Positions 23,122-35,048 of a DNA stretch of 64,000 nt are shown one piece after another (position 1 is the stretch's first letter; every line of letters starts with the position of its first letter). Origin of the DNA: Centrapalus pauciflorus (lineage: Eukaryota > Streptophyta > Magnoliopsida > Asterales > Asteraceae). Location of the stretch: positions 253,423-317,422 of the forward strand of contig JAANYP010004450.1 of the NCBI GenBank assembly GCA_020465985.1, read 5' to 3'. The notes under the pieces are model-generated. The model was not told where the DNA came from. It made no database searches and was given only the letters and a program-made list of their open reading frames with translations. The position numbers and the translations under genes are program-made.

Positions 23122-24680
23122 TTCTTGTCCTCAAGCAATTCTTACACAAGCATAAACATAGACTTAAAATTGAGAACGCATAAAAACTCGACACTTTTGA
23201 CAAAGAATGAAAATCCTAAGGCATTTCCGACTTATCCGAGCACATAGCTAGGGAAACAAAAATAACTTCAAGAACCATTTAAAACATAAAGTAGGGATAG
23301 AAGCTAAACATGCTAAACTTTTTGAGAACAAAATAAACATGGGCGAAATTCACTAAATGAACACTCAACCCTCGTGTTTAGGTTGACAAAGTCTCTCAAT
23401 TGTAACACATTGAAATATGCATGAACATAAGCTTGCTAGAACCTCAAATCTACAACACTCGATCAAGAACTAAGCGAAAATCAAGAGGGCTTAAAAAGGG
23501 GAAAGAAAAGAGGGAAAAAGACTGAAAGAAAAGAAAAAGAGCGGCTAATAACACGAGAACCGGCTCGAACTGGAAAACTTTTCTTTTCCAACAAATGTCG
23601 AACAAAAGATTAGATACTTCTATCTTGATAATAATTTAGCAAATGTCTCTATGAGACTTTCTTATTTGCTATACTTTATTTGGATTTTTTTTAAACGTGG
23701 ACTTTGTCCACGATAACCTAACAACGGCCACCTCAACAATAAAGGCATACACTCTTTTCTTGAATTAACGACAATTGGGTTATGAAAGAAATTATGGGAA
23801 AAAATGGAATTGGAGAAGGAAATGGAAACCAAAAGAAAGGCTTCCTAAATGCCTCTATCATACAACCGCCTAAAACTTGATCATTGTGTTTCCCAGATGC
23901 ATCGCAAAAGCAAGATCTAACATGCATACAACAACCGACAATATCACACATAAAACCAAACGAATTGTGAGCACCTAGATCATATATACTTAAAGCTCAA
24001 TAAGGCACAAACGCTCACGAATGAAAGTTCTTAGTTGGGTTAAAATGTGCAAGCCATGCTAATTTTGAAAACAAACCTTTTAACAATGAATTTCTTTTAT
24101 CCCTAAACATGCTTAAATGGAACTCAAAAATTTTTTTTTTTTGCCTAAAAATATGAACAAATAAGTAAGAAATGCCACAAGATTTATATTCTAACAAAAG
24201 ATGCGATGTGTGATAAACTATAAAAATGCTTGACATAAGAATCACTCGAGAACCATCATTGGTTCGATTATTCCCACACTTGACAAGAATACATTGCCCT
24301 CAATGTAACAAACAAGTAAAAGAGCAAGTAAAGCAAGGATAAAAGCAAGTGGGTCGAGAAATCTCCCTGAATTGCAAGAAGGGAGAACTCGAGAAGTGAT
24401 GAACCGGAAGGCGCACCAACTTGGACAAAATCTGTGCAAGAAGAAATATAACGCAAGACAAGCATAAACAAGAATATTAAACAACCATAAGAGAAGAAAT
24501 TACAAACCTAAGCATTAGTAACAATAGAAAAAAGAAATAAAAGTACTGGCAAGTAAAATAAATAACAAAGTGCAGAAAAAAAATTATTCAAGGGCATCAC
24601 GCCCGTACAGTACAGATAACCAAATAAATAAAGGGGGAATCAAATACAAGTTCGTCAACAAAAAGCAACAAAAGTGGGAG
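23122..24680 (-). other. Athila 3' non-coding region
   Basis: AT-rich DNA without a supported gene. A second AAGTGTGGGAAT motif occurs on the minus strand at about 24270-24281, preceded by GAGGGCAATG, resembling another polypurine tract. Confidence 0.6.
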
Positions 24681-26174
24681 TCAGTCATCCTCGGGTGGCG
24701 GCGGGGGATACTGGCGAGCGTCCCATGGCATGTAAGGGTAATATTGATATGGGGACGGGGCCGGAGGCTGCTGCATCTGGTACTCGGGAGGCTGAACACT
24801 AAAGAGACTATCCACGGACGTCTGAATATGCTGCAAGTAACGTCTAGTCTCTTGGACCTGCTGATTATGCACCGACCCGAAGTGGTCGGTGTTGCTGAGG
24901 TTCTGCCGGAGCAGATGATTCTGCTCCTGCAGCAGGCCGTAGTTTTCCTCAAGCCTATCCCGTTCTAATGTCATGTGGGCAAAGCAGTCATCCAGTTCAA
25001 ACCTAGCATCCCAAGGGTAGGGGCCCGGGCCGAAATTAAAGTAAGATGACTGGGATGATTCCGGCTGCTGTGGCTCTTGCTGCTGCTGCTGCTGCTGTTG
25101 CTGTTGCTGTCGCTGGGGAGGAACATAGTTCGGGGGAAGGACCGGGCATATCAGTATCAGCTCTTCACGTCCCATAGGCATCTGCGAGACCTTGGCTCGC
25201 CGGAAGTATAACTCGTCCGTGTCTCCCGCCGGATCGCTCTCTCTGAGCCCTCGGAGCACCGAGGGGGTTAGCAAATTGAACGATTGAGCCAGGCGGGTAA
25301 TAAACCGCCCGTCGCATACGGCACTGGCTCCAGTGCGACCCGTGGGGACGTGCAAAAAATACACCGCCAACTGGTAAGGGAGGGACACGAATTCTTCCGG
25401 ATGAAGAAAGGAGTAAAGGAGCCAAAGGTCAGGCTTTGTAATTTTTTCCTGACCCTCCTTCCGAATGAAGCCGTCTACAGTGATGAATCGATGAAGAAGC
25501 CGATGGAAGGGGTCGCGAAGCTTGAACTCTTAGGCCCGGGATACATTGTAGTTACCCAAGGCGATATCGCCCTAGAAACCTGAATAATCAAAAGTTGCCG
25601 GAGCCTTCCTAATCCCCACAGACAGGTAGTCGCCAAAATCCGGGTTTCGGACATCTGAATCCGAGTAAAGATCCAAACTTCGACACAGCTCTAGAACAGA
25701 CATAGCGCGACTCGCTCCGCCGAGCCGAAAACGGACGGTGTCCCGAGCCTTCATATTAGTGATGGCCTCGCTAAAAGAGTATGTCGAGAAGAACTCTAGG
25801 CACAACTCGGCATATACGGGCTCTCTGATATTGACCAGATTAAACCAGGCCTGGGACGTGAACGCTCCATGCACTACAGAAAACGTGGCCTCCAATCGCT
25901 CTGGGAGGTTAGGATGGGGTGGATCGCATTGAACCCGACCCAGGAAGTCCCAATTCAGGTACCTCCCTGAGTCGAGTTCTCGACTCGCCAGGCTAAGAAG
26001 CAGCTCCCGATATTCCCGCCTTTGTGCATTCGGGACCCTAGAAAAAGTCAAATACGGATGATTGGGGTTATATATCATCCGCACTTGTATTTCCTCGTTG
26101 CCAGAGTCCGAATCCGGGGAGGGTGCCCGTTGGCGAGTGGTACTAGCTCGACCACGTTTTGGTGCGCCAGACAT
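24681..26174 (-). pseudogene. ATHILA-ORF-like gene downstream of pol
   Basis: This is a 497-codon frame starting MSGAPKRGRAS and broken by two in-frame stops (TAG near 25572, TAA near 25530). The N-terminal part has YLTFSRVPNAQRREYRELL and NIREPVYAELCLEFFSTY, which resembles the plant ATHILA ORF-1 family. After the stops come LPYQLAVYFLHV, a Gln run coded by CAG/CTG repeats (about 25077-25108), a short leucine-rich helix (DRLEENYGLLQEQNHLLRQN) and a Pro/Tyr/Gln-rich tail. Its role in the element is unknown. It may be an env-position gene but has no obvious membrane segment. Confidence 0.7.
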
Positions 26175-26898
26175 ATCTGTATCATAATGGAGGAGCGAGG
26201 GTGAGAATTTGAGCAACACTTTAGCATTAAAATTATGAAGGGCTAAAGAAAACCACAACATTTAGCACAACCATTCCCACACTTATTTTTAGGACTACAT
26301 CCCGACATCTCACAAAAGAACCGAGATAACTACAACTACAAGACTCAATCAAACATATTATGCGTGGAATGCAAGAGACATTTGTCTTTCCAATTGGCAA
26401 TCCCAAAGTGATCTCTCATGCAAAATAAGCTAAAAATAAGAAGAAAATATCCACAGAAATAAAAAACATAACAATGCACAGAAAGCTAAACAAAAATAAA
26501 CTAATCACTGAAACAAGACACTATGCATGCATGCACTAGACGACAAAAGATACAACCTATAAATAGCTACACGACAAAACATACTTGCATGCAATAACAC
26601 GTACAAAACAGAACTCAATAATGTGATCTTAACACACGAAATTTTGAAAAACAAAACATGTTATCTACAAGAACATAAATAAAATAAAGAGAATACATGA
26701 TAATTTTGCAATTTAACAATAATTACCAATTTATCAACTAACAATTAACGAACAAAAATAAAAATTTAGCCTAAAGACACATACTTTAAACATGCTAAAA
26801 ACATACATTATAAGAAACTCCTAAAAATAAAACCATTAAATTAAGCTACTACACAACTAAAAATAACCATAAAAATTTAAGTAGGTAACACATACGAA

Positions 26899-27042
26899 CC
26901 ATCAGGGCTTGCCCTGGTGGCCACCACCAAAGGTGGGGAGGCTTGCCTCTAGGAGAGGTCATGAGTTCAATCCCTGACATTGGTGAATCTAATCTAACTT
27001 TGGGTGTAATACTAACAACTAACTAGCCTTTCAAAAAAAAAA
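26899..27042 (+). mobile_element. tRNA-derived SINE with target duplication
   Basis: About 144 bp with an internal B-box-like GAGTTCAATCC, an upstream TGGTGG A-box-like region and a terminal A run. It is flanked by a perfect 18-bp duplication GTAGGTAACACATACGAA (26881-26898 and 27043-27060). Long duplications of this kind indicate LINE-assisted retroposition. Confidence 0.85.
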
Positions 27043-27564
27043 GTAGGTAACACATACGAAAATTCAAGAACTACCACAAATCTAAACAAAAATAAGAAGA
27101 TAAAATGCACCAACTAGAACGAAAATTAAAACTAAGCACAACACAACCCAAGACTTTCATATATTATCATGAACATTCAACAAAAGTACACTAAAAAGAA
27201 AAATAAAAATAATGAAGAGTTGCATGAGAGATTCTCGAAATTTTGTAACAAGGAACAAGGAATGTACCAAGAAATAGATATGAGATGGAGGAGTAGAAAT
27301 TGTAGAAAATCCGGCGAAATTCCGGCGAGGCGGTGGCGGCGGACGACGGCGGATGGCGGTGGAGATGACCCAAAAACACCCGAAAATGATCCCAACACTT
27401 GTATTTGACAAAAGGGAAACAAACCTACGAAGATTTGGGGAGAAACTAGCCAAAACGAAGAAATATGGTGGGGTGATGGGGGCTGTCGGCGCACAAGAAG
27501 AGAGGAGAAGATAGGAGGTTCAAAATAATGAAGAGAAAGAAACTAAGAATTAGGGTTAAAACCG

Positions 27565-27865
27565 GCCGAGAACTCGGCGAGTAGGCAGGGAACTCGGCGA
27601 GTTCCTCTGCGGGTGTCAGATCTCGAGATGCTCTTTTTGACTGAAAATTAATTTTTTTATGAGCATCGAAATAGAATCTGCACATACACACATACTCGGC
27701 GAGTACAAGCCGAACTCGGCGAGTTCACTCAGTGTTCAGGATGTTCTGTTTAGCTTGAACTCGGGGAGTACATTAGGTGAACTCGGCGAGTATGCCAAAT
27801 TCCAGAATGTTTATCAGCTAAGGAACTCGGCGAGTATTGATAGAACTCGTCGAGTTCACGCCTGA
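27565..27865. repeat. Internal ACTCGGCGAGT cluster
   Basis: Eight words (two with a changed centre, GGGG and GTCG) arranged as four pairs. The words are the reverse complement of those in the Athila LTRs as read on the plus strand, yet the pair order (A-type then TC-type suffix) is the same. It is not next to an LTR boundary that I can find. Confidence 0.75.
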
Positions 27866-28028
27866 ACTGCAGTATTTAACCCAGAAAAATTAACAAGATG
27901 AACCAAAACAACAACAACGAACTTTTTCGACTTTGAAGACACGGAAACACCAAAATGAAACAACAATGAAGATAATCAAATGACATGCTTATTTAACTTC
28001 GAGTCTTAAGCTTGACTCGACCTCCGCT

Positions 28029-28495
28029 TTAATTTTCGATACGCAACAATGTGAGGGCTTCGACATCCTCACCAACAACATCCGAATTTTCGAAGTATTT
28101 TTTCAACCGTTGGCCATTCACTTTAAAGGTTTCATTGCTGTTAGGATCAAGCAATTCGAAAGTGCCATACGGGAATACCTTATGGATGGTGTAAGGGCCG
28201 GACCACCGAGATCTCAACTTTCCGGGAAAAAGTTTCAATCTAGAATTAAATAGCAACACCCGGTCCCCGTCACGGATGTCGGAACGATTCTTGAGATTAG
28301 CATCGTGAAAATTCTTGGTCTTTTCCTTATAAATGCTTGAATTTACGTAAGCTTGGAGTCGTAATTCATCCAATTCAAGCAATTGAGCCTTTCGTAGCTC
28401 ACAGGATAAGGAAAGATCAAGATTGCATTCTTTTAAGGCCCAAAACGCCTTATGCTCAATCTCGACGGGAAGATGACAAGATTTCCCATATACCA
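28029..28495 (-). pseudogene. Athila integrase C-terminal part
   Basis: It resumes pol right after the solo LTR with YGKSCHLPVEIEHKAFWAL, followed by the conserved WSGPYTIHKVFPYGTFEL segment, and ends QRLKKYFE... at a stop. The same target duplication TACCA on both sides of the solo LTR proves the two parts were one integrase frame. Confidence 0.9.
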
Positions 28496-29260
28496 TGTGA
28501 AGACCTTCCCTTCCGGGGCAGTCCTCAGAGTCTAGGTCCCACATTATGCAATACGATATCAACCATACTAAGATAGGGTAATTATAATGCGGAAAATTAA
28601 ATTACATGTACATACAGATTAGGATTTAAGTCATACAGATTACATATTTCAGATTAAAGTTATAAAAGGGTAACATCTAATCTAGTCATTACATCATAGA
28701 ATCATATTAAATCTACCCAAAATCCACAACAATTGCTGTCTTCCAATCAGTACCGAAAGGATTTTGTTGTGTAGTGGTCTATGATACTTCTGTCTTGATC
28801 GTTAATTGACCTAAGAGCTAGGTCCAGCAGGTGACTTTCCTTTGCTTTTACCTGTAAAATTATAATGCAACAACTGTAAGCAATGCTTAGTGAGTTTATA
28901 GATTTTCAATATTAACATGCGTGTCAAGCGGATCATCAGTCTTAGCGTGATATGTCTTGGTTGCCGCTACAACCCTCATGATTGAGATATAGAATCATAG
29001 AATTGGATGATGTTCAGGCCACACTCACGCTTAAATCGTGGGGATCAGCCACATACTGGGCTAGCTACCAGTAAGTCAATATGGCGGAACATCGAAGGTC
29101 ATTACCAAGTTCATAAGAACTGGTGAAATAGCCAGGTCTAGAACAATAGACCATCAAGGCTAATCAAGCTGAATAAATCTAGTCATAGAAGTCATGATAG
29201 CAATAAATCATAAGCAATGTCTGAAGAAGTCTTAAATGCAATATGAGATGATAATCAAAT

Positions 29261-30219
29261 GGGGAAATTGCGCAAAAAACCTCTAAGTTGGACCATTTTT
29301 GCGATTAAAACCTCCAACCTTTTTTCATTGCACAAAAAACCTCGAACTGGTTAAAACTTTGTAAATTTGGGCTTTTTTCAAAAAATCTAACTTGCAACCG
29401 GTTTAGCCGATTGCAACTTGATGACGTGTAAAACTTTTAAATACATTTTTGCGTAAAAAACCTCACACTTGATTAGTTTTTTCAATTAAAACCCCACATC
29501 ATTTTTAATTTGATAAAAAACCTCCAACCAACAAAGATAATTAAAATTGAGTCTTCACTGATTGCATTATGATAACATGGATATTTATTAAACTTTTATT
29601 TATCAAACAAAATATTCGTTTTCCAATGAAACCTCCACCCTCTAGGCTAGCGAACCTCACTGCTCTAACTATCATATTTAGATGCTATAATGAAATATAA
29701 ATAAATGAAATTGTACATAAAGCTGAACCTAAAAATGCAACTCGTTAACACAAAATGAAATCGATTCCATCGGCACAATTGAAGTTAAAATTTAAGATTA
29801 AACGGCAAAAGTTAATCGAACATACATACATAAAATAAACAACACTGAACATAAAGAAGAGATAGAGTAATCGGAGTTGCCAGATGTAGAGAAAAAGAGA
29901 AAAGGTAAATATAATTGTTGGTTAGAGGTGAGAAAAATACAGTTAAGGGTTTTAATCGAAAAAGTCACCAATTTCGGGGTTTTTTATGCAAAAGTTCAGT
30001 TTAAGAATTGTACATATAGTGCCACGTAGGCGCCACGTAAGTCAGGTTTGCCATGTGGATGCCACGTGTGTGCCATGTAAGCATAGCAACCTATTATAAC
30101 CGGTCAAGTCTTAATTTCAAAAGATTTTACCGGTTAGAGGTTTTTTGTGCAACAAAAAATAGTTAGGGGTTTTAATCACAAAAATGGTCCAACTTTAAGG
30201 TTTTTTACGCAATTATCCC
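29261..30219. mobile_element. Non-autonomous MULE-type element
   Basis: 959 bp with long terminal inverted repeats (GGGGAAATTGCGCAAAAAAC left; GGGATAATTGCGTAAAAAAC as the complement of the right) and a perfect 9-bp duplication TAATCAAAT (29252-29260, 30220-30228). No transposase frame. The 9-bp duplication fits Mutator-like elements. Confidence 0.9.
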
Positions 30220-30734
30220 TAATCAAATAGCTATCATGATCCACTGGGCAACACCGAACCATGGTGTGCACAGGTTTCAATCCACCTGATAAAATGAATG
30301 TCAATAAATCTAACATCAACAATATATCTCAACCGGAATTTATGCATGTTCAATCTGAATTTCTATAACTCACTGGTCTGGGTCTTTATCAAACAGATAT
30401 AAAAATCTGCCACCTGAGTTATCTCAGGATTTTATCTTTGTCAATTCTATTCTCTGTCAAATCAAGTCTTTGACCCGCTTTTAAGTCTTTAAATCTCTAT
30501 GTTCAGAATTTCACTGAACCTGTCCAGAATTATATCATATAATCTCATGTCAATATCATCATCATTATCATGAAATTTCATCATCTTTTGGTCATTAAAT
30601 CTTTAATTCCATCTGATTCTGATAACTGATAATTTCACAAATCATTTTTTGTCTCAATATTTCTCAAAAGTCCTCTATTTATATATTTAACAATATATAT
30701 AATCATTCATTTAGTTGAAATATCAAATACATAA

Positions 30735-30985
30735 AATTGGGTTTCGGATCAATCCGGATTTGGATCCATCCGGACTGGGGACCCGGATTCGGATCAATCC
30801 GGATTGGGCACCATCCAAAATAGCATAACCCGAATTCGGATCATGACCCAACCGAATTTAAAAGGCATCCGAAATAGTATATCATCCGAAATTAGTACAT
30901 AGGAACCGAATTAGAATCATCCGAAATTATGGGATCCGAAAAATAAGGCACCATCCCAATTCGGTCCTACCCGAATTCGGATCCC
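30735..30985 (-). repeat. TTCGGAT array in the solo LTR
   Basis: Multiple ATCCGAA/TTCGGAT and GGATC-AATCCGGA words at 0.8-1.1 kb from the LTR start, the same relative position as the array in 3682-6187. Individual words have diverged while the clustering is kept. Confidence 0.75.
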
Positions 30986-31799
30986 TCATCTTCATATTTT
31001 TCCCAGATTTTGTTCTTGGTGTTCTTGGTCACATTTATACGGATTTTTATCAAAATTCTCAAAAACCCGATTTATTCAACATGCAATGTAATACTTTGTT
31101 AGATTATCATATTTAGATTGTTTTTATACTAATTTCCCTATCAATAACATCATATACTAATCAAAATCATCCAAAATCTATGTTTTTGGTCAAGAACATA
31201 TTTTTGTTCAAAAAATTCCGATTTCTAAATAATTTGAATGATCTAACCCAAAATCTTTCTATCACATTTAATTACTTCATTACATGATTATCTAACAAAG
31301 TTGTACACATGCAACACAAAATTCATGATTTTAAATTCTTGTTTTCGGTTTTACACAAAACCGTACCATTCATACATATATTCTGAAATTAACTTGATAA
31401 TTACCTCAAAATCTTTCCAATTTGATGATGTTTTGCAACTTCCTTGACTTAATCCTTCAACTGATTGCACAATATATAAATTTCTTGATGAATTGTTGAG
31501 ATATCCGATTGTAGAGAGAGAGAGAGTAGAGAGAGAAAATATTTGATGTTAATGATCTTAATTGATCATTAATGTTTGTTTTTATATATTAATTTGGTCA
31601 TATTTGTCATTCAACCCACTAAACTTTTGTGTTTTATATCTCTTTTAAATTTAATCATCTATAATTATTCATAACATATTGAAAATATTTAATTAAATAA
31701 TTTCAAACTTAAATAAATTACATTATAAATAATGTAATAAAATTATATTACTATCTTGAAATCAATTATTACATGCTTGGCAAAAGTTAGGTTGTTACA

Positions 31800-33216
31800 T
31801 ACCAAACGAAATGGAGTGGTGCCGATTGGAGTTTTAAAAGCCGTTCTAAACGCCCAAAGTGCGTCATCCAACTTATCGGACCACTCCTTACGGTTGTTTC
31901 CAACCGTCTTCTCTAGGATTCTTTTCAATCCACGGTTCGTGACCTCGACTTGCCCACTTGATTGTGGGTGATATGAAGTGCCGGTGCGATGTTTCACACC
32001 ATATCGAGCTAAGGCCTTTTCCATTTGTGAGTTACAAAAGTGTGTCCCACGATCACTAATTAAGGCCTTAGGAGCACCAAACCGGGAGAAGAGCTTTTTC
32101 AAGAATTTTAGTACAACTCGGGCATCGTTTGAGGGCAAAGCTTGAGCCTCGGCCCATTTGGAGACATAGTCAACCGCCACGAGAATGTACTTGTTGCCAC
32201 GAGAAGGGGGGAACGTCCCCATGAAATCGATCCCCCAAACATCAAAGACCTCACAAATTTGAATCAGATTTTTGGGCATTTCATCTCGTTCGGAGATGTT
32301 TCCGAATCTTTGACATTGGTCACAAGTTTGGACCATGGTGTATGAATCTTTATAAATGGTAGGCCAATAAAAACCAGAATCGAACACCTTTTTGGCGGTG
32401 TTACTTGGTCCCAAATGACCACCGGTCGGTCCAATGTGACAGTGATGGAGTATTTCTTGGCACTCTTTGCCAAACACACAACGGTGGACCACTTGATCCG
32501 CGCCAACTCGAAAAAGGAAAGGATCCTCCCAAAAATAATACTTGCAATCGGAGAGAAGCTTTCGCTTTTGTTGGAACGACATGCCTTTAACCAATATACC
32601 GCAAGCTAGATAATTGGCAATGTCGGCGAACCAAGGAGCCTCGGAATCAACAACTAGCTTCATCAGGGATTCATCCGGAAAATTTTTCATTGATGGATGA
32701 ATCATAAAGCCCTTCAAGATTTGGATTTTCAAGATGGGAGAGGTGATCGGCCGCGAGATTCTCGGCTCCTTTCTTATCCTTAATTTCGATGTCGAATTCT
32801 TGTAGAAGAAGAATCCAACGGATAAGACGGGGTTTTGCATCTTGTTTAGAAAACAAGAACCGAAGAGCCGAATGATCAGTGTACACCACAGTTTTGGACA
32901 AAACGAGATAAGACCGGAATTTATCGAACACAAAGACAACGGCGAGAAGTTCCTTCTTGGTAGTAGTATAATTCTCTTGAGCATCCGTTAGCGTTTTACT
33001 TGCATAATAAATCGGTTGGAAGTGATTATTGACTCGTTGGCCCAAAACGGCCCCTACGGCGAAATCACTAGCATCACACATAAGCTCGAAAGGTTGGGAC
33101 CAATCGGGAGCTATCATGATAGGAGCGTGTGTGAGCTTATCCTTGAGTAGTTCGAAAGATTCTAGGCATTCTTTGGAAAAGACAAACGGGGTGTCTTTTT
33201 CGAGAAGTTGGGTCAT
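31800..33216 (-). pseudogene. Athila RNase H and integrase core
   Basis: RNase H (FELMCDASDFAVGAVLG, KTVVYTDHSALRFL, NLAADHLSHLE) runs to a frameshift near 32690. Integrase follows with the zinc-binding HHCHIGPTGGH ... TCDQCQR and the acidic triad in WGIDFMGTFP, LISDRGTHF and SGQVEVTNRGLKRILE. It is cut at TPFRLV by the solo LTR. The apparent frame continuing past 31800 reads into the LTR and is spurious. Confidence 0.92.
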
Positions 33217-35048
33217 CGGGCGTGTGATTTTTGAAAAATCTTTGATAAACCGGCGGTAAAAGCCCGCATGACCGAGAAATCTTCTAATGCCTTTCCATTT
33301 GTGGGGGGCGGAAGCTTCGAGATAGTGTCAATTTTGGCTCTATCTACCTCAATTCCCACACTTGAGATCTTGTGTCCCAAGACAATACCCTCTTGTTCCA
33401 TGAAATGACACTTCTCCCAATTCAAAACGAGGTTTGTTTCCTCACAACGAGCAAGCATGCGATCAAGATTTGCTAGGCATGAATCGAATGAGTCTCCATA
33501 GACCGAAAAATCGTCCATGAAAAGTTCCATAAAGCTCTCAATCATATCATGAAAAATTGCCATCATACACCTTTGGAAAGTGGCGGGTGCGTTGCACAAT
33601 CCGAAAGGCATCCGGCGATAAGCATACGTTCCATATGGGCAAGTGAAAGTTGTTTTCTCTTGGTCATCGGGATTGATGGGAATTTGAAAATATCCCGAAA
33701 ACCCATCGAGAAAACAATAGAATTGATTTCCGGCCAATCGTTCTAACATTTGATCCATGAACGGCAATGGAAAGTGATCCTTACGGGTGGCATCATTGAG
33801 TTTGCGATAATCGATGCATACTCGCCATCCCGTTACCGTTCTCGTCGGTATGATCTCATTGTTTTCATTATGAACGATAGTCATGCCACCTTTTTTGGGC
33901 ACGACTTGTACCGGACTCACCCATGGGCTATCCAAGATCGGATATATCAACCCGGAATCAAGAAGCTTAGTTACCTCTTTCTTAACCACCTCCATCATAT
34001 TTGGGTTCAAACGACGTTGTCTTTGGACAACGGGTTTGTAGTCCTCCTCCATCAAAATTTTATGCGTGCAAAATGAAGGACTAATACCATTGATGTCGGT
34101 AATTTTCCATGCAATTGCCCCTTTGTGGGCTCGAAGAATGTCGAGGAGTCTAATTTTTTGGTTGCCCGAAAGACTTGATGAAATTATAACCGGCAACTTA
34201 GACTCTTCAAGAAGGAATGCATACTCGAGATGGCTTGGGAGCTCTTTGAGCTCAAGAATTGGTGGGTCTTCAAGAGATGACTTAACCCGACAAGAATTAT
34301 GATCGTGAGAAACGGAATCAACATCCAAGGGAAACAGGGGTGGATCCACGGTTGACAATGGTGTCGATTCCTCCAAAAAAATTTCAAAACCAACAATCTT
34401 TTTCCCTTCATCTATTGAGTAGATGTCCTTGGAGTTGTATGACAAAAGGGATGAAAAATCAAAATCAAAAGCTTCTTCAAATGCGTGCACGTGGTAACAA
34501 GTGTCATCCGTAAATGATGCATGTTGCATGGCCTTATCAATTGAAAATGTGACCGACTCATTACCGACCTTCAACGTAAGCTTTTTATCAAACACATCAA
34601 TGATAGCTCGTGAAGTGGCTAAAAATGGCCTCTCTAAGATAAGGGGTACACGGCTATCTTCTTCCATATCTAGGATCACAAAGTCCGCGGGGAACACAAA
34701 TTTATCAACTTTTACAAGCACATTTTCAACTACTCCCCTTGGATACTTTATTGACCGATCGGCTAATTGAATGCTCATTTTAGTCGGTTGCGGATCTCCT
34801 AAATGCAATTTTTCATATAAAGAAGTGGGCATCAAATTTATGTTTGCCCCGAGATCCACAAGTGCATTCGTGATAACTAAACTACCAATGTGGCAAGGAA
34901 TAGTAAAACTCCCTGGGTCCGTTAGCTTTTGAGGTAGTTTGTTTTGAAGCACCACCGAGCACTCCTCGTTCATTACCACAGCCGAGATTCCTTCGAGCTT
35001 CTTCTTGTTGGTGATGATATCCTTGAGAAACCTAGCATAAGTAGGCAT
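33213..35048 (-). pseudogene. Athila protease and reverse transcriptase
   Basis: The protease has ALVDLGANINLMP, with L in place of the usual T or S in the DxG triad, which would probably abolish activity. The RT has VCIDYRKLNDATRKDHFPLP, YCFLDGFSGYFQI, MPFGLCNAPATFQRCM and catalytic ELFMDDFSVYG. An in-frame TAA (just above 35048) and a shift separate it from gag, and a frameshift near 33290 separates it from RNase H. Confidence 0.92.

Larger units (their letters stand above)
26175..28028 (-). other. Athila spacer between pol and the post-pol ORF
   Basis: It holds a third AAGTGTGGGAAT-type motif (minus strand, about 26275), long A-rich DNA, a SINE insertion and, at 27565-27865, an ACTCGGCGAGT cluster. 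Around 27300-27360 there is a short GC-rich CCGGCG/GGCGG block whose overlapping frames look like low-complexity by-products. Confidence 0.6.
28496..31799 (-). mobile_element. Solo gypsy LTR inside the Athila integrase
   Basis: It starts TGTAACAACC and ends TTCACA (minus strand), with a perfect TACCA duplication (28491-28495, 31800-31804) and no internal region, so it arose by LTR-LTR recombination. Without the inserted MITE it is about 2.3 kb. It belongs to the family of the element at 2074-6187: same start, GAGAGAGAGA tract near 31515, TTCGGAT array and GGGACCTAGACT end. Confidence 0.93.

Noticed and set aside
27157..27494. Overlapping frames in the GC-rich patch of the Athila spacer
   Set aside because: Open in several frames on both strands because of CGG/GGC repeats. 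No conserved motif.
31743..31804. C-terminal end of the integrase frame reading NNLTFAKHVIIDFK
   Set aside because: This is translated solo LTR sequence past the insertion point, not integrase.
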